A stretch of 43,070 nt of DNA, taken from positions 1-43,070 of the forward strand of contig PEUO01000073.1 of assembly GCA_002780715.1 (NCBI GenBank), read 5' to 3'. Source of the DNA: Deltaproteobacteria bacterium CG03_land_8_20_14_0_80_45_14 (GTDB taxonomy: Bacteria; Desulfobacterota; BSN033; UBA1163). The notes under the pieces are model-generated. The model was not told where the DNA came from, ran no database searches, and saw only the letters and a list, made by a program, of their open reading frames with translations. The position numbers and the translations under genes were made by a program. Shown in pieces: positions 19,050-28,172 of this stretch; the first letter of the stretch is position 1, and the number at the start of each line of letters is the position of its first letter.

Positions 19050-20180
19050 ATGGAAAAAGAGAGACAAATGATTAGGGCTGCCGCCGAAAAAACTGGACAA
19101 AGGATTGTCCAGCCTCGGGCGGCAAAGATTGATGCCACTGGAGAATTTCCCTGGGATTTAGTAGAAGCCTTTGGAAAACAGGGTTTTCTCTCCCTTCTCC
19201 TCCCTGACCGATACGGTGGGGCTGATGGAGACCTGACCTCATTTTGTATCGTTGTTGAAGAGATTGCAAAGGTTTGCGGTTCCTCCTCTCTCATCATCCT
19301 CGCCCAAGGGGTCGGCACCCTACCCATTTTATTAGGAGGGAATCCATCCCAAAAAGATCTCTATCTCATAGAGATTTCCAAGAAGAACAGCCTCGCCGCC
19401 CTTGCGCTAAACGAACCGGGGGAAGGATCAGAAGTTCCCTTCATCAAGACGAGGGCTGAAAAGCAAGGAACGGATTATCTGATCAACGGGCGTAAATGTT
19501 TCATTACCCATGGGAGCCTGGCCAAATTTTACTCTGTCTTTGCTGTAACCCAACCGGAACACGAAGCAGAAGGAATCTCCGCTTTCATAGTGGGAGATGG
19601 AACGCCTGGCCTCCTTTTTGGGAAGAGGGAGGAAAAGATCGGGATGAGGGGGACAGTGACGACCGATGTGATCTTTGAAAACTGTCGGGTCCCCCAAGAA
19701 AATCGTCTTGGAGAGGAAGGGAAAGGTTGGAAGGTCGCAATGAACACGCTCAACATGTCGAGACCAGCCATTGGGGCGCAGGCCGTAGGTATTGCCCGGG
19801 GAGCCCTTGACTTCGCCATTCGCTATGCCAATGAACGGATTCAGTTTGGGAAACCCATCTCCTCATTTCAAGCGGTTCAATTCATGATCGCCGATATGGC
19901 CACTCAAGTGGAAGCCGCTCGAGCCCTGGTCTATAAGGCAGCCTCTCAGATTGATGAAAAGTTTGGAGACACAGAAAAACTCTCAGCTATCTCAAAATAC
20001 TTTGCCTCCGAAATCGCCATAAAAGTGACCACCGATGCCGTCCAGATCCTGGGAGGTTATGGATATATGAAAGATTATCCTGTGGAGCGGATGATGCGGG
20101 ATGCCAAGGTCACCCAGATTTATGAAGGAGCCAATCAAATCCAGCGGTGGAGGGTGGCTCAACAATTACTAAAAGGTTAA
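19050..20180 (+). CDS. Acyl-CoA dehydrogenase family protein
   Basis: ACAD signatures (RKCFITHGS, GMRGTVTTDVIFENCRVP, ILGGYGYMKDYPVERMMRDAKVTQIYEGANQIQR). Confidence 0.95.
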   Translation: MEKERQMIRAAAEKTGQRIVQPRAAKIDATGEFPWDLVEAFGKQGFLSLLLPDRYGGADGDLTSFCIVVEEIAKVCGSSSLIILAQGVGTLPILLGGNPSQKDLYLIEISKKNSLAALALNEPGEGSEVPFIKTRAEKQGTDYLINGRKCFITHGSLAKFYSVFAVTQPEHEAEGISAFIVGDGTPGLLFGKREEKIGMRGTVTTDVIFENCRVPQENRLGEEGKGWKVAMNTLNMSRPAIGAQAVGIARGALDFAIRYANERIQFGKPISSFQAVQFMIADMATQVEAARALVYKAASQIDEKFGDTEKLSAISKYFASEIAIKVTTDAVQILGGYGYMKDYPVERMMRDAKVTQIYEGANQIQRWRVAQQLLKG

Positions 20181-20196
20181 TCCGTTTGAGGCGGAA

Positions 20197-22659
20197 ATGA
20201 GTGGAGCCTTCCACCTTCCTCTCATTCCTATTTTCATCGTCTACACCAGTGGTATTTATTTTGGCCATTTTGACTTTCCTTTTCTTCCTCAAGGTTGGAT
20301 TCTCTTCCTAATACTTCTGTTTTTTTGGGCTCTCCTGATGGCAATGAAAAGAACCCGTTCGGGTTCTTGGATGGCCTTCTCCATTTTCTTCCTTCTCGGA
20401 ATTTTTTCTATCCAGCTTTATCTCCATCCACAGCGCTCCCCCTCTCACATCTCTTATTTCACTGGTTTGGAAAGAATCTCATTGGAGGGAATCATCGATC
20501 GCCCTCCTGAACGCTCTCAAGGAAGAACCCAATTACTTATCCAATCACAAAAGATCATTCTGTCGAACCGCCACATCCCTGTCGACGGTCTTCTCTTGAT
20601 CTTTCTTAAAGAGGAGGATCCCTCGCTTCGAGTGGGGGATCGCCTTCGGTTTTTATGTAAACTCTATCCCCCTCGTGGATTTCATAATCCAGGTGGATTT
20701 TGTTACGAACGCCATCTTGCCTTTGAACGAATTCATACGATTGGATTCTTATCTGAGGAGAAAGGGTTGATTAAATTGGGGGAGGGATTTAAAAATCCTT
20801 TTCTTCTCCGGATGGAAAGCTTGCGAGATCATATTCGTGATTTTTTAGGGAGGGAGGCAACCCCCCTCTCCTCTGGTATTTTTAAAGCCTTAGTGCTGGG
20901 TGAACAGGGAGACATTCCGGAAGAGGTGAAGGAACATTTTATCGCCACAGGAATTGCTCATCTCCTTGCCATTTCAGGTGATCACCTTGGAATCGTTGCG
21001 CTCCTTTCTTTCTCTTTACTGATTTGGATCATGAAGCGTTCAGAATTTCTCCTCCTCACTATAGACGTTAAAAAATGGGCAGCGGCCTTGACTCTCCCCT
21101 GTCTTCTTCTTTATACCTTTATCGCAGGTGGAGGAATCTCCGTGATCCGAGCGACCATCATGGTGATCACCTTCTTCCTCTCCATCCTGTTCAATCGGGA
21201 GAGAAACCTCCTTCACACGCTGTCTCTGGCAGCCTTTCTCATCCTCATCTTCTCACCCCCTTCCCTTTTCGATGTTTCTTTTCAGCTCTCTTTCCTTGCT
21301 GTGCTTTCAATCCTCTATCTGGTGCCACGCATCCTTCAGGGTCTAAAACAAGAGGGAATCTTCCTTCTTCCAAAACCCTCTTGGAAGAAGAACATCTTGA
21401 AATATATCATGTTCCCCCTTCTCGTCACCGGAGTGGCTATTTTGGGTACCGCCCCCTTTGTCGCCTTTCATTTCAACCGGTTCTCCCCCATTGGATTTCT
21501 CACCAACCTCTTCATCATCCCGTGGGTAGGCTTTCTCATTGTTCCCCTCAGCCTTGTGGCCTCCCTCTTCTCCTTTTTCTTCTACCCCTTCGCTACCCTG
21601 TTGTTACATATCAATGATTGGATCGCTCTTATCCTCATTAAGGTGGTTGCCTTCTTTGCCTCCATCCCCTATGCGTCCCTCTATGTCTCTACTACAACAG
21701 TTTTTGAAATAATCATTTTTTACCTCCTCCTCTTTTTAGTCGTCCATCTCCGAAAAGGGAATAAGATCCGATATGTTTTTGTAGGACTCTGCGTTGTTCT
21801 CGTCTTCGATTTGGCATTTTGGAATCTGAAAGATTTATTCCAAAAAGATCTCGGGTTAACTTTTATAGATGTGGGACATGGAGATTCCATTCTCGTCGAA
21901 TTTCCAGGGGGAAAAAGAATGCTGATCGATGGAGGGGGTCTTCATGAGGATCGTTTCGATATTGGAAAGAATGTCATTGCCCCCTTTCTATGGAAAAAGA
22001 AGATTCGAAGGATCGACACCCTTGTCCTCACTCATCCTGACCCAGACCATCTAAAAGGTTTAAACTTCATCGCCTCGCAATTTTCAATTGGCCAATTCTG
22101 GGATAATGGTTTTCAGACAGACTCAGAGCCCTATCTTCAGTTAAGAAAAAAACTTAACGAGAAAAAAGTCAGGACCCAGTCCCTCAATGAGGAAACCCCT
22201 CCTCAAATCATCAATGGAGTTGAGATTTCTGTTCTAAACCCACCCGTGTGGAATGCAACACAAATGAAGGCTCCTAATCTTCGGGATCTGAACAATTCCT
22301 CCCTGGTTATGAAGCTACAATTTAAAAATGTTTCTGTGCTTCTCGCAGGAGACATTGGAAAGGAAGCAGAAGGGCGAATACTGAGAAAAGGTTATCCCTC
22401 CAGATCTGATATTTTAAAGATTCCCCATCATGGAAGTTCCTCCTCCAGTTCCCCGCTTTTTCTGGAAAGGGTAAAACCTACCTATGCCATTCTCAGTGTG
22501 GGTGAACGGAACATTGGCAGACTTCCTCATCCAGAAGTATTGAAGAGATACCAGCAATTGGGTTCGAGGATTTTAAGAACTGATAAACATGGAGCCATTA
22601 CAGTGATTACAGATGGGGAAAATATTGAGGTGAAAACATTTCTAAAACGCGAGTTTTAA
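20197..22659 (+). CDS. comEC: ComEC/Rec2 family DNA internalization protein
   Basis: Competence TM domain (GIAHLLAISGDHLGIVALL) plus metallo-beta-lactamase domain (FIDVGHGDSILVEFPGGKRMLIDGGG, LTHPDPDHLKGL). Confidence 0.95.
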   Translation: MSGAFHLPLIPIFIVYTSGIYFGHFDFPFLPQGWILFLILLFFWALLMAMKRTRSGSWMAFSIFFLLGIFSIQLYLHPQRSPSHISYFTGLERISLEGIIDRPPERSQGRTQLLIQSQKIILSNRHIPVDGLLLIFLKEEDPSLRVGDRLRFLCKLYPPRGFHNPGGFCYERHLAFERIHTIGFLSEEKGLIKLGEGFKNPFLLRMESLRDHIRDFLGREATPLSSGIFKALVLGEQGDIPEEVKEHFIATGIAHLLAISGDHLGIVALLSFSLLIWIMKRSEFLLLTIDVKKWAAALTLPCLLLYTFIAGGGISVIRATIMVITFFLSILFNRERNLLHTLSLAAFLILIFSPPSLFDVSFQLSFLAVLSILYLVPRILQGLKQEGIFLLPKPSWKKNILKYIMFPLLVTGVAILGTAPFVAFHFNRFSPIGFLTNLFIIPWVGFLIVPLSLVASLFSFFFYPFATLLLHINDWIALILIKVVAFFASIPYASLYVSTTTVFEIIIFYLLLFLVVHLRKGNKIRYVFVGLCVVLVFDLAFWNLKDLFQKDLGLTFIDVGHGDSILVEFPGGKRMLIDGGGLHEDRFDIGKNVIAPFLWKKKIRRIDTLVLTHPDPDHLKGLNFIASQFSIGQFWDNGFQTDSEPYLQLRKKLNEKKVRTQSLNEETPPQIINGVEISVLNPPVWNATQMKAPNLRDLNNSSLVMKLQFKNVSVLLAGDIGKEAEGRILRKGYPSRSDILKIPHHGSSSSSSPLFLERVKPTYAILSVGERNIGRLPHPEVLKRYQQLGSRILRTDKHGAITVITDGENIEVKTFLKREF

Positions 22660-22741
22660 ACTTCACAAGTCAACGAAAATTAAGAGATTGTTCGATGATT
22701 CACAGAAGATCACTTGCCCTGTTAGTCAGCAAGAGGATAAA

Positions 22742-22770
22742 TTGACAATTCATAAAAGGAACGATATGTT
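22742..22770 (+). promoter_or_regulatory. Predicted sigma70 promoter of the MerB-like gene
   Basis: TTGACA - 17 bp - TATGTT. Confidence 0.5.
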
Positions 22771-22830
22771 TAACATTAAATAGTTATAAATTGAGGAAGA
22801 ATTGATAACGCTTATTTATAGGAGGTGAGC

Positions 22831-23541
22831 ATGATGACCAATCCAACTGATTTAGATCGGACATTTCATTTTATTATGAAAAGAATGGTGGCATCTGGGC
22901 AGGCGCCGCACTATACGGAGATCGCCTCCGGGTTGGGGATTCCTGTGGAAGAAGGCCGAAAAGCCCTTCACGACCTTTTTGCAGCAGGGATTCCTGGATG
23001 GCTATTTCCAAATACTGATTACATCGCCTCCTTTGCCCCGTTTAACAATCTTCCCACTCAGTATCGGATCACTATCGAGGGCCAGCAGAAATGGTTTGGC
23101 CAGTGAGCGTTCGAATCGCTAGCAGTCTGCTGGCTCTTTTTAGGGAAAACAATCCAAATCGATGCTCCCTGTCTCGATTGTGGGCTTCCGATTCGTGTGG
23201 AGATCCGCAACGGGCAAATCCTTCGAACCGAGCCTGAAGGTCTGATGGGGTATGTGGCTGTGCCCTTTTGGAAGTGGTTTGAAAACGCTCCCTATGCCTG
23301 AAGCACGATGAACCTCTTCCGGTCGGAAGAGCATATTCGGAATTGGGCCCGTTTCGACCCAGCCACAGCCGAGGGTATCGTTTCACTTTTAGATTTGGTC
23401 AAACTCTTTTCAGGCAACTATTTTCACAGACGCCTGGACCTTGACTGGGTCTCACGTAGTCGAGAATATGCCCGGGAAATGGTCACAACGCTTGCGGAGC
23501 TTGGAAAGACCGGCCCTTTCTGGAAGCGACCGAAACCATAG
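22831..23541 (+). CDS. Organomercurial lyase (MerB)-like protein, candidate selenoprotein with two Sec (UGA) codons at 23104-23106 and 23299-23301
   Basis: Single open frame except for two TGAs: ...YRITIEGQQKWFGQ-U-AFESLAVCWLFLGKTIQIDAPCLDCG...RTEPEGLMGYVAVP...NAPYA-U-STMNLFRSEEHIRNW...; aligns with MerB YVFEIDDRRLYAWC96ALD...EPAGMAVSLVLP...FC159CHVHFFAS; AGGAGGT ribosome-binding site. Confidence 0.85.
23107..23134 (+). promoter_or_regulatory. Candidate bSECIS element 1
   Basis: 11-nt spacer then GCUAGCA-GUC-UGCUGGC 7-bp stem, GUC loop; same geometry as the fdhF 17-nt upper stem-loop. Confidence 0.75.
23302..23331 (+). promoter_or_regulatory. Candidate bSECIS element 2
   Basis: 12-nt spacer then CUCUUCC-GGUC-GGAAGAG perfect 7-bp stem, GGUC loop. 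Confidence 0.8.
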
Positions 23542-23627
23542 CCATTAAGGGTTTCACCTGACGAAGGCATGGTTGTTGCCCCTCGTCAAATAAAAAATCA
23601 TTTTCGATCAAATGGAGGAAAATTCCT

Positions 23628-24425
23628 ATGAAAGAATGGCAAGAGCTTGGTAAGGAACTGAGGCGTTATATCAATCCTGAGACTTTTCTGGTGGCGATAA
23701 GGATATTAAAAGATAAAATAGAAATTCCAAGTGGAACCCGAACTCCTCTGAAGGACCTTAAGGTCAAAATGGCACACTGTCAGGCCCAAGCCATCTGTCG
23801 AAAATACGGTTGGACCATTGCTATGACCAGGGAGGACTTAGGTTGTGCTATTTCAGGGCACACCTACGGGTGGGAGCCAGTAAATCAAAAAGACGCAATT
23901 GATTTTTTCATTCGAATGAATTACGCCGCCGATACTACAGTGGCTCTTAACATCTTTCAATCCTTTAGAACTCTGAAACCGGGTCAATGCGAGGCAGTGG
24001 TTTATTCTCCTCTGGAGTGGACCAAGATAGAGCCAGATGTCATCTTGATCTATCTGAATCCTGCCCAACTCATGCGTTGTTTACATGGAAGCACTCAGCG
24101 TACGGGTCAACCTGTTACCAGCTCTTTTTCTGGTCGGGCGGCTTCATGTTCAGAGGGAGTTCTTGGGGCTTTCTTAGATCAATCCCCTAAAGTGGTCATC
24201 CCTGGAAATGGTGATCGGGTTTGGGCCACAGCCCAAGACCATGAAATGGCTTACGCATTACCCGCTTCGCACCTCAAAGATCTTGTAGAGGGACTTGCCA
24301 GGACTCACGAAAGGGGAATACGATACCCCATCCCCAGTTTTTTACGCTATCAACCTGAGGTGGGACTTACACTTCCTTTGACGGATATCTTTAAACAGGC
24401 TGGGGAAAAGATTAAAAAGGGTTGA
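23628..24425 (+). CDS. DUF169 domain-containing protein
   Basis: LKVKMAHCQAQAICRKYGWTIAMTREDLGCAISGHTYG; EGVLGAFLDQSPKVVIPGNGDRVWATAQDHEMAYALP. Confidence 0.8.
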   Translation: MKEWQELGKELRRYINPETFLVAIRILKDKIEIPSGTRTPLKDLKVKMAHCQAQAICRKYGWTIAMTREDLGCAISGHTYGWEPVNQKDAIDFFIRMNYAADTTVALNIFQSFRTLKPGQCEAVVYSPLEWTKIEPDVILIYLNPAQLMRCLHGSTQRTGQPVTSSFSGRAASCSEGVLGAFLDQSPKVVIPGNGDRVWATAQDHEMAYALPASHLKDLVEGLARTHERGIRYPIPSFLRYQPEVGLTLPLTDIFKQAGEKIKKG

Positions 24426-24578
24426 TGTGTGAGAGAACGATATGTTTTCATTACAGAGGATTCGAGCGGCCAAGGATTCAAGCGGTCGAGTGAAATACAC
24501 TAGACCCCATGAACCCTTGAATCCTTGAACCCTTTTAAAGACTTTTAAATCGTATATTCAGAATCAAGGAGGTTAGCC

Positions 24579-25061
24579 ATGGAATTGAAGACGGAGCGAT
24601 TGGAGATTCCAGAAGGAGGTAATATCATTTTTGGTCAAACTCATTTCATCAAGACAGTTGAAGATCTTTTCGAGATCATGGTGGGATCTGTTCCCAATGC
24701 CAAATTTGGAATTGGGTTCTGTGAATCCTCGGGTGCCTGCCTCGTTCGGCTTGAGGGAAATGATGAGGCATTGAAGGAGGTCGCCAAGAAGAATGCCCTG
24801 AAGATTGGAGCAGGCCATACCTTTGTGGTCATTTTAAAGGATGCCTTCCCGATCAATGTCCTCAATGCGGTGAAGATGTGTCAGGAGGTCTGTACGGTCT
24901 TCTGTGCCACGGCAAATCCTGTCGAAGTGATCCTGGCTCAGTCAGAACTGGGCAGAGGAGTCCTCGGTGTCATTGATGGTTCCTCTCCAAAAGGGGTTGA
25001 AAAAGAAGATGGAATTGCCTGGAGGAAAGACCTTCTGAGAAAATTCAATTACAAATTGTGA
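24579..25061 (+). CDS. Adenosine-specific kinase family protein
   Basis: GNIIFGQTHFIKTVEDLFEIMVGSVPNAKFGIGFCESSGACLVR...CTVFCATANPVEVILAQSELGRGVLGVIDG. Confidence 0.9.
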   Translation: MELKTERLEIPEGGNIIFGQTHFIKTVEDLFEIMVGSVPNAKFGIGFCESSGACLVRLEGNDEALKEVAKKNALKIGAGHTFVVILKDAFPINVLNAVKMCQEVCTVFCATANPVEVILAQSELGRGVLGVIDGSSPKGVEKEDGIAWRKDLLRKFNYKL

Positions 25062-25596
25062 AGACAATACGGTATTTCCGATGTCTGATTCTCATTCTTC
25101 CGAAAAGGGACCTGGAAAATTTATGACAGCTGAAGATGTAACCCTTTCTATTGCTCTACCTTTTTTATGGATGAACCTAATTTCTCTTTATTTAGGAAAT
25201 TCAATTTCGAGCTGCAAAGGACGCCGCAGACCTAGCCGAACAACCCCGCGCACCCCCCTTGATTTTCATATTTTGAAGGTGACAAAGTCGTCATGGCCGA
25301 TTAGCTATAAAATCGCAAAGCGCAGAGAGCATGGCGCATAGCGTTAATGAAAAAATGAAGATCATTTCCATTGTTTGTGCCTGCCTGCGGTAGGCAGGGG
25401 TGATGAAACCGCCATAACAAGAGATTACCTATATCCCACACTTTATGGCTTAGGAGGGTTAAAACAAAACCCTGTCAAACCCAAATAAGATCCTGAAAAC
25501 TTGGGATGATATTATCAAATCGGAATCAAAATGCAACAAGAAATTTTGGAGAAGCCATATGCTTTTTTTTAATATCCACCATGAGGAACAAATTTC

Positions 25597-25628
25597 TTGT
25601 TGACAAATCTGTCAACAAATAATATCAT
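25597..25628 (+). promoter_or_regulatory. Promoter with overlapping palindromic operator for the XRE-methyltransferase gene
   Basis: TTGTTGACA-AATC-TGTCAACAA perfect 9-bp inverted repeat containing the -35 TTGACA; 17 bp to TATCAT; ATG 7 bp further on. Confidence 0.7.
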
Positions 25629-25635
25629 TCGAAAT

Positions 25636-28122
25636 ATGAAGTTCGGCAATTATCTTCGTCATTGTAGACAAGCTGCTGGGCTGTCTCTTCGAGAATTGGC
25701 AGAGCTTGGTCAAATCAATCCAGCTTATCTTTCTCGTGTGGAACGTGGAATCGTTCCACCTTCGGACGCACTAATACAGTCGGTCGCCGATGCATTGAAG
25801 ATCAAGTCTGAGAGCCTATTTCTCCTGGCTGGGCGTGTGCCTGCAAATTGGCAGAAGGCTATATCTTACTCACCTTCCCGAATTGCCGAGACTTTCCGCA
25901 GCGTTCTCGATAGCTATGTTGCCGAACCGAAGAGCCCCTACGGTAGAACCCTACTTTCCTTTGGAGGGGTCCGAGCTATCGAAGATCCTGCTTTTCCATT
26001 TGAATATTTTAGTGACATCGCAGAACTTGAGAGTTGGCGAAAGGAGATCTACCGTCCCATTTACCACATCCACAAGTGGTGGGCCCAACGGCTCGGTTCA
26101 GTCTTCCGGGCTATCATAATAGGCGCTTTTGCTCCCAAGGGATCAAATGTTTTTGAGATGTTCTATCAGCCTGTGAGATTGACAGGAGCTGTTATCTTCG
26201 ACCCCTTCATGGGAAGCGGTACCACCATCGGCGAAGCTCTCAAACTTGGCGCTCGCTCTATAGGCCGTGATATCAATCCCGTTTCCCATTTTATTGTGAA
26301 AAACGCCCTGGGTCTCCATCCCCGTAAAAAAATCATTGAGATCTTTCGAGGCATTGAACGAGATGTTGCCCCTGCTATTCGTCGCCTTTATCAAGCCCGT
26401 CTCCCGGAGGGAGGGATGGCAGATGCTCTCTATTATTTTTGGGTAAAGGTTGTTCAGTGCCCAGAGTGTGAACGCATGGTCGACCTTTTCTCATCCTACA
26501 TATTTTCACAGCATGCCTACCCTGCTCGTAATCCAGAGGCGCATGCACTTTGCTCCAATTGTGGAGCTATCAATAAGATTCGTTACGACACTGAACTTTA
26601 TAAATGCTCGGCCTGTGGCCTGGCCCAGAATCCACAGGTTGGACCTGCAAAGGGTTTAAATGCAGTTTGCCCAGGTTGTGGACACAGCTTCCCAATTGCA
26701 AAAACTGTTCAGAAACATAAAGAACCACCGGCGCACCGCCTGTATGCTAAAATGATCATACGGCCAAATGGCTCAAAGGAATATCTCCTAATTGATGATT
26801 ATGATCTCCACCTATATCAAGAGGCCTCTCAAACTCTCAGGAAACGGAAGAACCCCTATCCTGTTGTCTCAATTGAAGCCGGTTATAATACCAATCAAGT
26901 CCTCAATTACTGCTACCATTACTGGCATCAAATGTTCAATGACCGTCAACTTCTTTGCTTAAGCCTTCTTGCAGATCGCATTCGAAAAATCCCCGACAGG
27001 AGGTTGCGGGATCTTTTTGCTTGCCTCTTCTCTGGCACTCTTGAATTCAACAATATGTTTACCTCGTTTAAAGGGGAAGGCACGGGCGCTGTCCGCCACA
27101 TGTTCTCCCATCACATCCTCAAGCCAGAGCGAACACCTTTGGAGGCAAACCTTTGGGGGACGCCTAAGAGTTCTGGCGCTTTTTCAACACTCTTTGAAAG
27201 TCGCCTCCTTAGGGCTCTCGATTACTGTGAAAACCCTTTTGAAATCGGTTCCACATACAAAAACGGAAAGGCTATTGGGGAGAAGGTATATGGTCTCTCT
27301 TCTCCCTTGGGCATTGACATTGTGGAGACTTTTGATGAGTTCCAAGGAGGTAAGGATTTATACCTCTACTGCGGTGATTCTGCAAAAACCGACCTTTCAA
27401 TAGAAAGCGTAGACGCAGTTGTTACCGATCCGCCTTTTTTTGACAATGTCCATTATTCACAGCTTGCAGATTTCTTTTATGTCTGGCAGCGCCATGTCCT
27501 TGGAGCGAATGGCAACCATAACCCCCAAAGCACCCGTTCTGAGGAAGAGGTTCAACAAAGCGATCCAACGATCTTCACCGATCGCCTTTATGGTGTATGG
27601 AAGGAATGCAATCGGGTTCTCCGACGTGAGGGGCTCCTTATATTCACCTACCACCATTCTCGAAATGAAGGCTGGCGTTCAGTGTTAGAAGCGATTGTCA
27701 GGGCAGATTTTGCAATCGTTGCGACCCATCCGATCAAGGCAGAAATGTCGGTGGCCAAGCCAAAGTTTCAGGCCAAGGAACCCATTGACCTGGATATAAT
27801 TATTGTTTGCCGAAAACGTGATACCACTTTAACTGAATCGTCAGATTCCAAAAGGATCATTAAAAACGCAACCCAAGAAGCTGCCGAGCAGGTCGCTCGC
27901 CTCAATGGATCAGGCAGGTCTTTGAGTCGGAACGATGTTTATGTAATATTAATGTCACAGATCATCAAGCGGTTGTCTTGGCAGCCGTCTCTCCATGAAA
28001 GTCTAAGCTTCCTCGACTCAAACCATACATCGATTGAAAGAGCGATTAGCGAGCTACATGGGGGCCAAAGAATATCCGAGCGTCCTCCGAGCAGGCAATC
28101 AAAACAACTCTCCCTCTGGTGA
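25636..28122 (+). CDS. XRE-family regulator fused to a DNA methyltransferase with zinc-ribbon insert (DUF1156-like organisation)
   Basis: N-terminal HTH (LAELGQINPAYLSRVERGIVPPSDALI), DPFMGSGTTIGEALKLGARSIGRDINPVS, four CxxC pairs, VVTDPPFFDNVHYSQLADFFYVW. Confidence 0.88.
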   Translation: MKFGNYLRHCRQAAGLSLRELAELGQINPAYLSRVERGIVPPSDALIQSVADALKIKSESLFLLAGRVPANWQKAISYSPSRIAETFRSVLDSYVAEPKSPYGRTLLSFGGVRAIEDPAFPFEYFSDIAELESWRKEIYRPIYHIHKWWAQRLGSVFRAIIIGAFAPKGSNVFEMFYQPVRLTGAVIFDPFMGSGTTIGEALKLGARSIGRDINPVSHFIVKNALGLHPRKKIIEIFRGIERDVAPAIRRLYQARLPEGGMADALYYFWVKVVQCPECERMVDLFSSYIFSQHAYPARNPEAHALCSNCGAINKIRYDTELYKCSACGLAQNPQVGPAKGLNAVCPGCGHSFPIAKTVQKHKEPPAHRLYAKMIIRPNGSKEYLLIDDYDLHLYQEASQTLRKRKNPYPVVSIEAGYNTNQVLNYCYHYWHQMFNDRQLLCLSLLADRIRKIPDRRLRDLFACLFSGTLEFNNMFTSFKGEGTGAVRHMFSHHILKPERTPLEANLWGTPKSSGAFSTLFESRLLRALDYCENPFEIGSTYKNGKAIGEKVYGLSSPLGIDIVETFDEFQGGKDLYLYCGDSAKTDLSIESVDAVVTDPPFFDNVHYSQLADFFYVWQRHVLGANGNHNPQSTRSEEEVQQSDPTIFTDRLYGVWKECNRVLRREGLLIFTYHHSRNEGWRSVLEAIVRADFAIVATHPIKAEMSVAKPKFQAKEPIDLDIIIVCRKRDTTLTESSDSKRIIKNATQEAAEQVARLNGSGRSLSRNDVYVILMSQIIKRLSWQPSLHESLSFLDSNHTSIERAISELHGGQRISERPPSRQSKQLSLW

Positions 28123-28172
28123 ACACTGGACACCGTCTTTCATTTGTTAGAATTTATTTTTTAATAGTGTCA

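Noticed and set aside
22825-23541. Two separate short genes, or a MerB-like pseudogene
   Set aside because: Both pieces share one frame with an open middle; the only interruptions are two TGAs at catalytic Cys columns, each with a bSECIS-like hairpin. A selenoprotein explains this better, though a pseudogene is not formally excluded.
25081-25341. 86-aa ORF 25081-25341 (+)
   Set aside because: Its 3' end is a dispersed repeat (GCGCAGAGAGCATGGCGCATAGCG); no domain or convincing composition.
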